Origin: Citrus sinensis
Taxonomy: Eukaryota; Streptophyta; Magnoliopsida; Sapindales; Rutaceae
DNA: 64,000 nucleotides
Direction: 5' to 3'
Assembly: GCF_022201045.2 (NCBI RefSeq)
Contig: NC_068556.1
Coordinates: 24,533,501-24,597,500, forward strand
Position 1 is the stretch's first letter. Every line of letters begins with the position of its first letter. This document shows positions 33,282-45,300 of the stretch, one piece after another. A program made the translations under genes and the position numbers. The notes beneath the pieces were generated by a model, which did no database searches, was not told where the DNA came from, and worked only from the letters and a program-made list of their open reading frames with translations.

Positions 33282-36026
33282 CTATCTCTTCTTTTTTCCA
33301 CTTTTCCCGGATTTGGAGGGACCAGCATTTGAAGACGTGGATGCAGGCTCTTGCTTCTTAGTCCTATTAGGATGTCTTGGTACCAATTCTGCAACATGAA
33401 GCATCAGCTGTTTCCCTGCCAAATAATCACATTGAAAATCATCCACATGAAGAAATAAGACACATTCATTCAGGCTAGAGAAAACCAAAGCATCAGCTAT
33501 TTTCCCAAAGTACAACATGGCAAAAAGTACAAACATGATACAAAGTAAGTCACATCCATTCAGTCTAAAATAAGCCAGCAAGCCAGTCCAACCTATGGCA
33601 ATCACCAATCCATCTTCATTTTTTTTTTCTCTTAATGGATGAAATCATTAGGAAGAGTGCTGTGAAAATGTTCAGTTATGGCCACTTTTTGGGTAATTTG
33701 GATTCAAAGAAATTGAAGGACTTTTGAAGATCCAGAAGAAGATATCATCTTTTAGTGGAAAAAGTGTGATTATTAGCTTCTCTTTGGGCTCCGTCACTAA
33801 GGAATTTCAAGATTCTTCTTTCTTCTTCTTCATCTAAACTGGGAAGGGGTGTTGGCTTAATTCTTATATGATCTAAAAGACTAAGGAATTTCAAGATTCT
33901 TCTTTCTTCTTCTTCATCTAAACTGGGAAGGGGTGTTGGCTTAATTCTTTGTTCTTTGTTATGTTTTGTTGTAAAGCTTTCAGTCTTTTAGATCATATAC
34001 TTATATTGTCATGATTAGCTCTCAACTCTGTAGATCTTTTAGAGATCTTTTGGGGAATTCTTTCTTTGTGGACTCATTGTTCACATTTTGTAATTATTGT
34101 TCTTATTAATATTATTTTCTTTATTTCTTATTAAATAGTCATTGGCAGTTGTTACTTAAGAGGTCCCTACAAAATGCTCAAACAAAAGACATGGATGGAG
34201 CTTGGTATGTCAAACTCATAAAGGAACCACCCCATATCAACGGCTCATTCTCCTTGCAACTAACTCTGCCATTTGTGATATCATCCACATCTAGACTTGC
34301 GATTGATGAGGTGTTAGAAGGAAAGAAGGGGGCCAGAGAGCAATAATGATCATATTAATTGTCCTAATAGACATCAAGCAGAAAATTGGCTTCTGAATTA
34401 CTGATCTTAGCAATATGTGCTCTAAAAAGTGAAATATACAACACAAATGGAAAAGCATCGGTATCTCAATTTAAAGTTTTTTAAGAAGTTTATGAGGGTA
34501 CTCAGTAAGCCCAAGTGCTTTTTTTTGATTTGTTAAAACTGTGAAAAGAAGGACAGATTACAGAGATGCCAGGGACAGATTAATAAAAGGAAAGAAATCA
34601 GAACTAGTAACTAACAGCAGCAGCACATTAGCAGACCAATTAAATTAATTTTTGGCTCACGGTGCTTGTAAGTACATGATATAAGGTGGATAAACACCTA
34701 CAATAAAGCTTTAAGGAAATAACAGATGCAATTGCCAAAAGATCCATACACAACAACCGGACGGTAACATAAGAAAGCAAACAGATGCACACAAGCTGAC
34801 AGACATCACTGCTTGGATGTTTTATATAGATCACCAGTGCCAGAAAAGAGGGAAAGAAACCAGGCTACTAGCAATATATTAATGAATCCATTTCAACTAA
34901 ATGTCATGCATAGAACAAAACCAACCATGGAGATTTTCTCTCAATAGAGGCAAAGCAGTTAAAGACACAGAATCAGGATGCACACTCCTAGCAAAACAAA
35001 GATTATGATCGATTTCCAATGCAAGGAACACAAAAGGTGCCCAACTGGAACTAAAACTAAATCGATCTCCTGTCTACAAACTCCAGTCATTAAATATGTT
35101 AACATACAGACACCCATGGTCCAACAAGCAATCCAGGGAGCTAAGGTGGAAAGTTCCACATAGAATTCAGTTCAAAAGGCTATCAAACAAGCCAATATTT
35201 TCCCGCAAAACGAAACCATCTCGAAAAGGCCACTAAAGTTGCTTGCCTAGAAGCCCAGTTGAGCTAAATTTGGTATGATCATACGGTAGAAATATGGTCA
35301 ACACATTCATGGATGGTGGAATTTGACTTACATGGATGACACCTCTTCAGAAACCTCCAAATGTTTATCATAACAATCACGGTCAACTGCTCTCATCATC
35401 ACGTCATTAGCCCTTTACTAAGCCAGCTCCTATTACTAAACACCAACACAACCTTCACAACTACTTACAGCAATTAACCAAAAACCAGCTTACCATCTTC
35501 GACAGTACCTTAACTACTCTCATGTAACAATTTTTCACATTATGCAAAACTATATTCAAAGAACAAAATAAGCAAAGACAAAATTACAGCAGCAAATTAT
35601 TGAACCACAATACGAGCAATAGAAGCAGCCGAAACAACAACTAGATGAGGCTATACTTACTCGAAGAAATGGCTGGATTGACAAAAGTCCCGTCTTCCCT
35701 TTTCAGCATCACCCTCACTCTACCTCTTTGCATAAAATCCCGTGGATAGGCCTTATCAATCTGCAATAACAAAAACCCATCACCGGACTCACAACATACA
35801 CAATAAATAAATAAATGAAAATAAAGAAAACGGACACTAGTTAATGAACCTCAATGGCGTGAGGGATTTTCAAATACTGACAACAATCAGCAATTTCGAT
35901 ACAAGTGGGGTTTTCACATGCTTTGCTGGCGCTTATACGCCTACCTTCAGCAATAGTTTTCTTTGAATTTATGTAAACGGGATACAATATTACCCACTTC
36001 TTTATACGAGCTGTTTGCGCATCCAT
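33282..36026 (-). CDS. SRP19: Signal recognition particle 19-kDa protein
   Basis: Three exons on the minus strand sum to 411 nt (136 aa): 36026-35850, 35760-35661, 33415-33282. The protein begins MDAQTARIKKWVILYPVYIN. It contains the SRP19 signature around KKTIAEGRRISASKACENP and RDFMQRGRVRVMLKREDGT. It ends in a basic, low-complexity tail (KSGKSGKKKR) usual for eukaryotic SRP19. Family role: it binds the tips of 7SL RNA helices 6 and 8 so that SRP54 can join, supporting co-translational ER targeting. The length is normal for a plant SRP19. The second intron is about 2.2 kb and carries a local rearrangement (33796-33998). The start at 36026 is the first ATG of the conserved frame. Confidence 0.93.
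33796..33949. repeat. 70-bp direct repeat in SRP19 intron 2
   Basis: Positions 33796-33865 and 33880-33949 are essentially identical 70-bp units (ACTAAGGAATTTCAAGATTC... TTAATTCTT), separated by 14 bp. Confidence 0.9.
33866..33998. repeat. 17-bp inverted repeat around the second intron-2 unit
   Basis: ATATGATCTAAAAGACT at 33866-33882 is the exact reverse complement of 33982-33998. One arm lies at the junction between the two 70-bp direct repeats and the other lies downstream, a pattern expected of a replication template switch. Confidence 0.85.
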
Positions 36027-37289
36027 CTCTCCTATCCAAATCTACAAAAATTAAGAAATTGAATCGAAAATCCAATTTCATTGCAATTTTGCATTTCATC
36101 GATAAAAGAACTTGGAATTGACAAACGACAATTGCCGTAACATAACAGATCAAAGCAGATCATTGAGTGAACTGACCTGATATAAACCCTTGATCCTTTG
36201 CTGTTCTTCAGTAGGAACGAAACAGGCGTTAATTTATGTTGTACTTTTATATTTTGTCAAAAAAAATTAAACACTCATCTAAAAACGATAAAAATTGAAC
36301 TTGTTTATATTATTACACACTGAGAGTGTTTCCATTTTATTTAATTATTTTAGGATTCATACGACAGCGTTTTAGTTAATTGAGGCCCGCTGGCTGATTA
36401 GAAAATTTACGTTTTGGGCTTGAAATTGAATTAGATTTAAGGCTCGAATATGACGTGTTTATTTCATTTTGCTTTTTAAGGTGGTATTGTCATAATCTTA
36501 AAATATTTATCAGCCCTGGATGCTTTAGAAATTAATGGAATAAATTATGGTGAGTATGTAATTATAAAAATTTTGTAACATTGATTAATAATAATAAATT
36601 TCATTTCTTTCATAAAAATTATATATGTGGAAACTCATCCAACAACAGTGTTTTGAGATAACCCTTTTTATTGTCATAGCTTTTTCCATTGAAAAATGGT
36701 TTCTCTATTTTATTAGCAAATGTATTGTAGCCTTTTCTAAAAAAAATTCATGAATATTGATCAAATAAATTCAATTTCTACATGCGTTTAAAATAATTAC
36801 CTGACCTTTTTGTGACTATCATAGTTTGTTGTTACGTGTTCATTCAACAAGGGCAGAACATTCTCAGGAATCAGAATGTCTATACCATAAATTACTTGTC
36901 TTTGTTGAATAAAATGTTGAGAATTAAACTTAAAACTCACAAATTACTTGCTTGTTAAGATACTAATCTATAATCAAAAGCCATAGTTAATCATTCATCT
37001 TGTACTATATGTTGAAAAAATAGCATAACATGCTATTTTGAGGGCACATTTTGAGTGGGTCCCACTTAACGAAAGTGGAAAATATTATGAGATTTGGATT
37101 CTACTCGGTTCATATTTCAAAAGTATAATTTTATTTTCTCAAAATGGTGCTTGGGTGAATGAGAAATTGTCTCTCAAAGTTCACCCTTGAAGTTGGAAAT
37201 TTGAAAGGAAATGAAGCTTATCCTATATGGAAAAAAGAAGCATGGGAATTAGTGTTTAAATATAAACACTTAACCATGCATGAGTAAGA
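36027..37289. other. Divergent intergenic DNA (SRP19 upstream side)
   Basis: This is the promoter side of SRP19 followed by AT-rich DNA. No coding sequence or clear repeat is recognised. Confidence 0.5.
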
Positions 37290-38388
37290 ATTATAAGGAT
37301 AGAGGCTCTCTCCACACACGTGTCCGCAGGGGGGGTGCAAATCCAAGACCGATTTGGTTGAACTCGTGTGCGCCCGCGCGTCCTGCGTACACGAATGTCA
37401 ACCCAAAATCATCCATGTAAGCTAGGCATGTTTTTAATTCCTTTTGAATTTTTTTGTGTAACAGTTTCACACGTTTTTTTAAATTCAAACAATTGCAATT
37501 ATTTCTTACTGTTATGTAATTCAATTTTTGAATTGAATTGTTTAAATTCAATGGCTGTTACAACAAATTAATAACATAAATTGAATTCAGAAATTCAATA
37601 CAGAGCTGCTGTTACATCCTCACATGGCTATAAAAAGGCACTTCCTCTTCGGAAATCAACACCAACACCACTTATTATTTTTCTTCCTTCCTTCTTCGTT
37701 TATTTTTCTGATCGAGTTCACTGTTGTGGTTCGCCGGAATTTGCTTCACCTGGAAGTTCGTACCCGTTGTATCTTGGGAAGCAGATACCAGCAGACCTTA
37801 AGCACTTAGCAGGAGGTGGTAAATCTGTTTTAAGGAAACTGTCTTGTGCAGGCCTCGGTTCCCATTTCATTTCTCTATTTCCGTTTCATCTCTCTTCTGT
37901 TGCTTTTTGTTATTTCTTTCGATATTTCCAATTGCTGTTTTCGTTCTTTACCTACTGTAATTGAATTGTTTAAATTCAATGGCTATTACAGCAAATTAAT
38001 AACATAAATTGAATTCAGAAATTCAATACAGAGCTGCTGTTACATCCTCACATGGCTATAAAAAGGCACTTCCTCTTCGGAAATCAGCACCAACAACACT
38101 TATTATTTTTCTTCCTTCCTTCTTCGTTTATTTTTCTGATCGAGTTCGCTGTTATGGTTCACCGGAATTTGCTTCACCTGGAAGTTCGTACCCGTTGTAT
38201 CCTGGGAAACAGATACCAGCAGACCTTAAGCACTCAGCAGGAGGTGGTAAATCTGTTTTAAGGAAACTGTCTTGTGCAGGCCTTGGTTCCCATTTCATTT
38301 CTCTGTTTCTGTTTCATCTCTCTTCTGTTGCTTTCTGTTATTTCTTTCGATATTTCCAGTTGCTGTTTTCGTTCTTTACTTACTGTAA
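37290..38388 (+). mobile_element. LTR-like DNA with internal 428-bp tandem duplication
   Basis: Positions 37531-37958 and 37959-38386 are direct copies, period 428 bp, at roughly 97 percent identity by eye. Each unit holds a TATA-type motif, CTATAAAAAGGC (near 37627 and 38055), then a pyrimidine-rich tract and a GCAGACCTTAAGCAC segment. This layout resembles the U3/R part of a retrotransposon LTR. The GC-rich stretch 37310-37400 may be the 5' part of the same relic. No gag, pol or second LTR is present, so the class is uncertain. The two short open frames (37581-37964 and 38009-38434) are copies of each other and judged non-coding. Confidence 0.5.
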
Positions 38389-38629
38389 TTTGTTGTGGTT
38401 AACACTATACAAATTGCACATATCTTATAACTAATTCGAATAACTAAATTTGATTTCTGAAAAATACAAATGTTCTGAGAATTTCACTTTGTAATATGCT
38501 TGTGATTGAGATACCAAAACTTATAATGTACACATTTAGATAAACTTATTAGTTTTTAAACATATGCGTAGGTGATTAGCAACTTTGTTCGCTGAATAAA
38601 ATAAATATTTACTGAATGCTTTACTTATG

Positions 38630-38995
38630 TAGTGTTTGTTTTTTTTTTTTTTATATCTGAATATAAATGGCATCTTGTTTGTTTTTACAATAAAAAAAAT
38701 CTTAAACTTGGTTGTTTGACATTTATGTCCTTGTCAATTAAAACAAAAAAAGAGGATTACATTTTATAATTTAGGAAATAAGTTATTTTACAGAGATATT
38801 TTTGGAATATAATATTTATTTTGTCATTTAGATATTTTTCTATTCAGATAAAAGTCACAAAAGTTTACTTTTTCTATTCAAATGTAAATGTCTGCAAATC
38901 AGACATAAGTTCCAAAAAACAAACAAGTAAAATTTAAAAAAGATCTAAAATTAATAAAATTTTAGACTTTAGACATTTAACAAACAATCTCTTAA
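38630..38995. mobile_element. Possible MITE with nested inverted ends
   Basis: CTTGTTTGTTTTT (38674-38686) is the exact reverse complement of 38915-38927. Outside it, GTGTTTGTTTT near 38633 faces AACAAACAATCT near 38985. The DNA is AT-rich with no coding capacity. It lies about 350 bp upstream of GFS12. Confidence 0.4.
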
Positions 38996-39339
38996 TATGC
39001 TTTTAAAATTAGAAAAATGCAAACACACCACAAAAAGTGCAATGTCAATAATGTGGTTGGGTGATCTATGTAACAATTTCAGGGCATTGCATACGAACTG
39101 ATCCAAGGGTACTGGGCCTCATCAATGAATTTCCAGCCCAATAGCCCCTCATGTTAATTCATTCATTCAGCCCAAAGATACAAACGATGCCGTTTGGTGT
39201 TCCTTCCACTCTACTCCGAGATGCGTCATCATAGACGTACATTCAACTTCCAGCTTAATTAGCTCAGCTCAAAATTCTCAAACATTCCGAAATTGCATAA
39301 TAAAAAAATGAGGGGAATCTGAATCTGCACAATCAAACA
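38996..39339 (+). promoter_or_regulatory. Proximal upstream region of GFS12
   Basis: Composition is balanced and non-repetitive in contrast to the AT-rich element before it. It ends in a short leader before the ATG at 39340. No specific motif is claimed. Confidence 0.4.
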
Positions 39340-42300
39340 ATGGAAGACGAAGAAGAAAATCATCATCATCATCATTTTAAACAACAGCAGCAGTTACATT
39401 TCTGCTTCGAGTGTCTTCACCGTCGCATAAAATCTGATTTCTCCGATCAATTAATTTTCTCTTATGGCATATCCAATTCTCCTCTTCCATTTGCCTCTTC
39501 CGCGGTTGTTCAGGTTTCGTTTACTCTTTCTGTATATGAATTGAACTTTGATTTGTTTATTCTGTTTTGCAGTTTTGATTGACATCGTGTGATTTCTGCA
39601 GATGAACAATTCTAGTAGCGAGAACTTGTTGGCTTCTCAGTTCATTTTGGTTTATTGTCGTAGTCTTGAAAACGATTGCCTCACCAAATACGTGTAAGAG
39701 TAGTACATGTACTACTTACCTGTGCAAACTTATTAGTGGAATATGAACTAAACTGACATGGCAACATGGCAACATGGCAACATGGCATGATATGATTAGA
39801 GGAGTGAAAGTAAGAAAAAGTTAAAGTGAAATGTTAATAGATGAGAGCAGAAAAACTGGTAGTGACGTTTTAATAATTTTGTTTCCAATTCTATAATCAT
39901 ATCATGTAACGTCAGCTTGTATGAATGATTGAGCTCAGACCTCAGATCGAGTTAGTTGGATATTCGTTAACTGCACATTATATTGAGAAAACTAATATGG
40001 CAATGTTAATTAGTATTCATCGTACAGATGTCGGTTATCAGCATGCAGAAATGATATATGATTGTTGAAATTTTATCTTTGGGTTGGCAGTGATGAGTAT
40101 GTTGTGGACAATAATGGAGGAAGTGATAGTCAAGTCGAGGAAAATGATATTGTTGGAAGTATTAGTGAACAAGCTACTTCAACGGATTCTTTACGGGATG
40201 AATCTCGGTGTTTGGCGAATGGTGGTGGAGAGAAGTCCGAAGACAGGATAGAATATGGAACTTGGATCTGTAATCATTCTGGGAGGTTCTCTTGCTCAAG
40301 AATAATGACTGCATTGTTCCCAATTGCTTTTATTGGCATTTGTTCTTACTCTATCTTCGAAGAGCTTGCTTCTAATTTCTTGTCTGGGTGTCTTGAAGAT
40401 CGTGTATTGGGTTCACTCAATTTTCTAATTGAAGGGAAAGGTTCCGGGCAAGAGAGTAAAAATTTTCTACGTCTAATTGGGGTACCTTCCTTTGATGAGA
40501 GTAGTGTCCCTGGTTGCCTGAGGCATCCAAACATTGCTCCTGTTCTTGGGTTGCTTAAAACATCTGGTTTAATTACTTCAGTTATTCCTAAAACTCCATA
40601 TACCTTGGAAAACATTCTTCAATTCAGCCCCAATGCATTAAAGTCTGAGTGGCATGTAAGGTTTCTAATGTATCAGCTACTCTCTGCCATAGCTTACTTG
40701 CACAGTCTAGGCATTGCCCATAGGAGTGTATGCCCATCCAATGTATTGTTGACTGATTCATGCTGGTCTTGGCTGTACATCTGTGATAAGCCTTTAGTAG
40801 GATTCAATTCAATAGCTGACTGGTGCACTATCCCTACCTCCCCAATGATAGGCTGCTGCATAGAGGGTTGCTCTTCTCAAGGACTTTATGCTGATTTGAA
40901 GCTTTCCCAATCTATGGACTGGCATTCTCAGTTTAATAGATGGTGGCGAGGAGAGCTGAGTAATTTCGAGTATCTACTCTTCTTGAATAAGTTAGCTGGA
41001 AGAAGGTGGGGTGACTACACATTTCATATGGTAATGCCATGGGTAATAGATTTTAGTACAAAACCTGATGAGAATTTTGATTCAGGATCGAGGGATTTGA
41101 GCAAGAGCAAATGGCGGCTGGCAAAAGGAGATGAGCAGTTGGACTTCACCTATTCATCATCTGAAATTCCACATCATGTGTCTGATGAATGTCTCTCTGA
41201 ACTGGCTGTTTGCAGTTATAAAGCTAGGAGGCTACCTCTGAGTGTTTTGCGCACAGCCGTGCGTTCCGTTTATGAACCTAATGAGTATCCTTCTACCATG
41301 CAAAGACTTTACCAGTGGACCCCTGATGAGTGCATTCCAGAATTTTACTGTGATCCCCAAATTTTTTATTCTCAACACTCTGGTATGACTGACTTGGCTG
41401 TACCTCCATGGGCTGGTAGTCCTGAGGAATTTATAAAATTGCATCGGGATGCTTTGGAAAGTGATCGCGTCTCGAGTAGAATTCATCATTGGATTGATAT
41501 CACTTTTGGGTACAAAATGTCGGGGCAGGCGGCCATTGATGCGAAGAATGTTATGCTGCCTTCGTCAGAGCCGACAAAGCCAAAGTCGGTTGGACGTCTC
41601 CAACTTTTTACTCAACCGCATCCTGTACGACAAACAGCTACCTGGGAAAAAGGGTCAAGGAAGTGTAAATTTGTTAGGTCCCAGAACAACAACGAAGTGG
41701 ATAATGTGAGTTCTCTCCTCCCAGAAGCTGCCTATTTACAGGAACTAGAAGAAGCATTAGCTTTTTCTGATCATGCTAGACATTTGAGTCCCCGGTATTA
41801 TAACCATCAAGAAAGCTTTGGTATGCACATATCTCCAACAAAAGAATTTTCAAGTGAGAGTTTTGTAGGAACTATTTCCAATCCATTTGAAAATGGTAGT
41901 CGTCATATGCTGTCTGATATTGATTTGGAATATCTTCTGGAGCATTTAGAAGTGGAGGGCGAAGGTTCCATGGAATATCAGGAGTTACTACTCTGGAGGC
42001 AGAAATCATCTTATTCAAAGACCTTCTCTAAAGATTGTTCAAAGGATATATTTTCTATTGGTTGTCTCTTGGCAGAACTTCATTTGCGCAGGCCTCTTTT
42101 TGATTCGATCTCATTGGCCGTATACTTGGAAAATGGTGACTTACCTGGAGTGATGGAGGAACTTCCTTCTCACACAAGAATACTTGTTGAAGCATGCATC
42201 ACAAAGGACTGGACAAGGTCTCTCTATGTCTCTCTTTTATTTTTTATTTTATTTTTTCATGAGATTGGATTCTTTGCAATTATGCTTCAATTTACTATTG

Positions 42301-45300
42301 CATTATGCCTTTATTTTTTCCATCTGGTATGCATTATTTGTTTAATTATATTTTAGAACTTTAATTTATTTCCTTTAAACAAATTAATCAGGCGGCCATC
42401 AGCCAAAAGTCTTCTAGAATCGCCATATTTTCCTTCAACAGTCAAGTCATCGTACCTTTTTGTTGCCCCACTTCAGCTTATTGCAAGACATGGATCTCGC
42501 CTTCAATATGCTGCAAATTTTGCTAAACTAGGAGCTCTGAAAGCTATGGGATCTTTTGCTGCTGAAAGGTGTGCCCCTTACTGTTTACCTCTTGTAGCAA
42601 CTCCTTTATCAGATGCCGAAGCCGAATGCGCTTACGTGCTACTAAAAGAATTCATAAAATGTTTGTCACCAAAAGCTGTGAGGACAATGATCTTGCCTGC
42701 TATCCAGAAGATTTTACAGGCTAGTTATGAACTGTATTCTTTCACGTCTCTTGTTGCTATGGGACGTTTATTTTGAATTCCTACTCATCAAGTCACCATA
42801 TTTCAGACAACAGGTTATTCACATTTGAAGGTTTCTCTTCTTCAAGATTCATTTGTGCGAGAGATATGGAACAGGATTGGTAAGCAAGCATATCTGGAAA
42901 TGGTACATCCACTGGTCATATCAAATTTGTATGCTGCTCCTCATAAGAGTTCAGCTTCTGCTGCTTCCGTGCTACTCATTGGCTCTAGTGAAGAGCTTGG
43001 TGTACCGATAACCGTTCATCAGGTTAAACTATTTTCTAGGTTCTTGGTTTCATACGTTAACAGACGGCCATTAGATTATGCAGTTTATTCTGTACTTCTG
43101 CATATGCATACATCTGGAATTTTTCTTCTGTTTATGATACACTGACCTTTGATTCTCAATGCAGACAATCCTCCCTCTAATTCAATGCTTTGGGAGAGGA
43201 ATCTGTCCCGATGGAATAGATGTGGTGGTTAGAATTGGTATTTCCAGTTCATTGGGTTTTATGGGACTGATGTCCTTTGTGAAAATTTCATGTTCATCTT
43301 CTAAGGTACTATGGTTCTTTGACTTTGCAGGTGGTCTTTTAGGGGAGACGTTTATTGTCAGACAGATGCTGCCATTACTAAAACATGTTGCTCGTTCCAG
43401 CATTGATGTGTCAAATACGAATAAACCTGAGCCAGTGCAGAGCTGGAGTGCATTATCTCTTATTGATTGTCTAATGACATTAGATGGTCTAGTTGCATTC
43501 TTACCTAGGGAGGTGGTTGTAAAGGAGCTCATAGAAGTATGACTTTAGATTATATTCCATTTTATTTCACTTTGTGACAAACTTGGATATGTTAAATAGT
43601 TAATAGTCTCTCTCCTTTGATTCTACAGGATCGAAGCTGCCTGCATGTTATGGTTCTCATGCACACAAATTTGGAAATTACAGTTCTTCAGGTTTTTCAA
43701 ATTTCTATGTTCATTTATTTGCAAAGCACTTAGTCTGCTTCGGTTTTGAAATTTTTGTAGCATTTTTCTTCTTTTTTCTGTTATAACATGGAGTTTTCTC
43801 TTCTCGTTTAAATGCTACTGCAAAAGGATTAACCGCTTATGTCCTAAACCCCTTTTTCTTTTTGGTGGAATAATGCTTCATATGAGGAAGAAATAAAAGG
43901 CATTTTACATCATATGATTGGTGTGAACTGTTTTACTAACTCAGACTTAATGCAAGTTGAGTTAATACTTCTTTATGAGGCATCAAACACTTGCGCTCTG
44001 CGTGAGGCTACATGAAACATACACCTGCTACTCAGCTTGCGCATGTACTGTAATATGCCTTGATCTCTGTGAATTCCTCTGTGTGTGTATAAATTGGAAA
44101 ACCTTTAATTTATTAAAATCTTTTTGTAAAATTTGATTCAGTTGATTATCCACATTTTATGTTACATGATGTTCAATAAGTTATTGTCTTAATCATCATT
44201 TTCTGCCTTTTCACATACCAGCAAAGCAGTTCTAGAGTTCCACTAATCTAATACGCCTCCATATCTAGGTTGCTGCTTCGACTCTCATGGCAATTTGTCA
44301 GCGGATTGGACCGGACTTGACAGCATTGCATGTTCTTCCACACCTTAAAGAACTGTTTGACGAGCTTGCTTTCTCACAGGAATGTAGTGATGAATCTGGT
44401 TCTCTTGGCGGAAGCTTGAAGGTTCCCAAACCAAAAGTTGATGGGGAGTCTCAAATCGAAAGCCGAATGGATCTTGTGTGGGTGCTAGCCAAAGTTCATG
44501 ATATTTGCTTAGAAGCCCAATTTAGCAAAGCTTTAATTTATTCCACATGAATTCTTGACTGGAAGTCATCAGTAATTCTTGCAAGCCTTTAGTTTATGTT
44601 TATTTTGGTTGGATGTTTGTAGGTTGCTTCTTTATCCTTCTTTTGCATCTCTTCTTGGGATAGAGAAACTTCGTCAGTGTTGTGCTACCTGGTTACTTCT
44701 TGAGCAGTTTCTTCTACGATATCATAATTGGAAGGTATGTGGGCTTCGTCTTACAGGAGTATTATGGGTTCTTTGCATTGGATACTTAAGCGCTGTGTAC
44801 TGGCATGTGTGGACATTTTTGTGTCTCATATTTTTTAGTCTATTATGATTCAGTGGGAATATACTGGAGAATCATCTCGCATTAGTGAAGAGAACATCAG
44901 TGCTAAAAGACCGCTTCTGAATAAAGGCTCAACCTCTCAGTGCAATCCTGCCAAACTGTTGCTTAATGGGGTTGGGTGGTCGATTCCACAATCACAAGGA
45001 AGTAGAAGTTCCAAAAACTTGATCCCTCAAAGACGGGTTTATGATTATCATAAGAGTTCGGTTGAAAGACAAGAAGCAACTTCTAACCTAATGAAGTGTG
45101 AGCCCTGGTTTTGGTTCCCTACTCCAGCTGCAAGTTGGGATGGGCCGGACTTTCTTGGACGGGTAGGGGGTCTGAAAGATGAATCTCCATGGAAGATAAA
45201 AGCATCTATTTTATCCTCAATACGTGCACATCATGGAGCATTAAGATCTGTGGCAGTTGGTCAAGATGAGTGTACGGTTTTCACTGCTGGCATCGGTCCA

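Noticed and set aside
34149-35163. Short open frames within SRP19 intron 2.
   Set aside because: No domain, no repeat-element protein motif, and they lie inside a well-bounded intron.
37581-38434. Two similar proteins of 127 and 141 codons.
   Set aside because: They are copies of the same 428-bp duplicated non-coding unit, with a TATA-like motif inside the supposed coding region.
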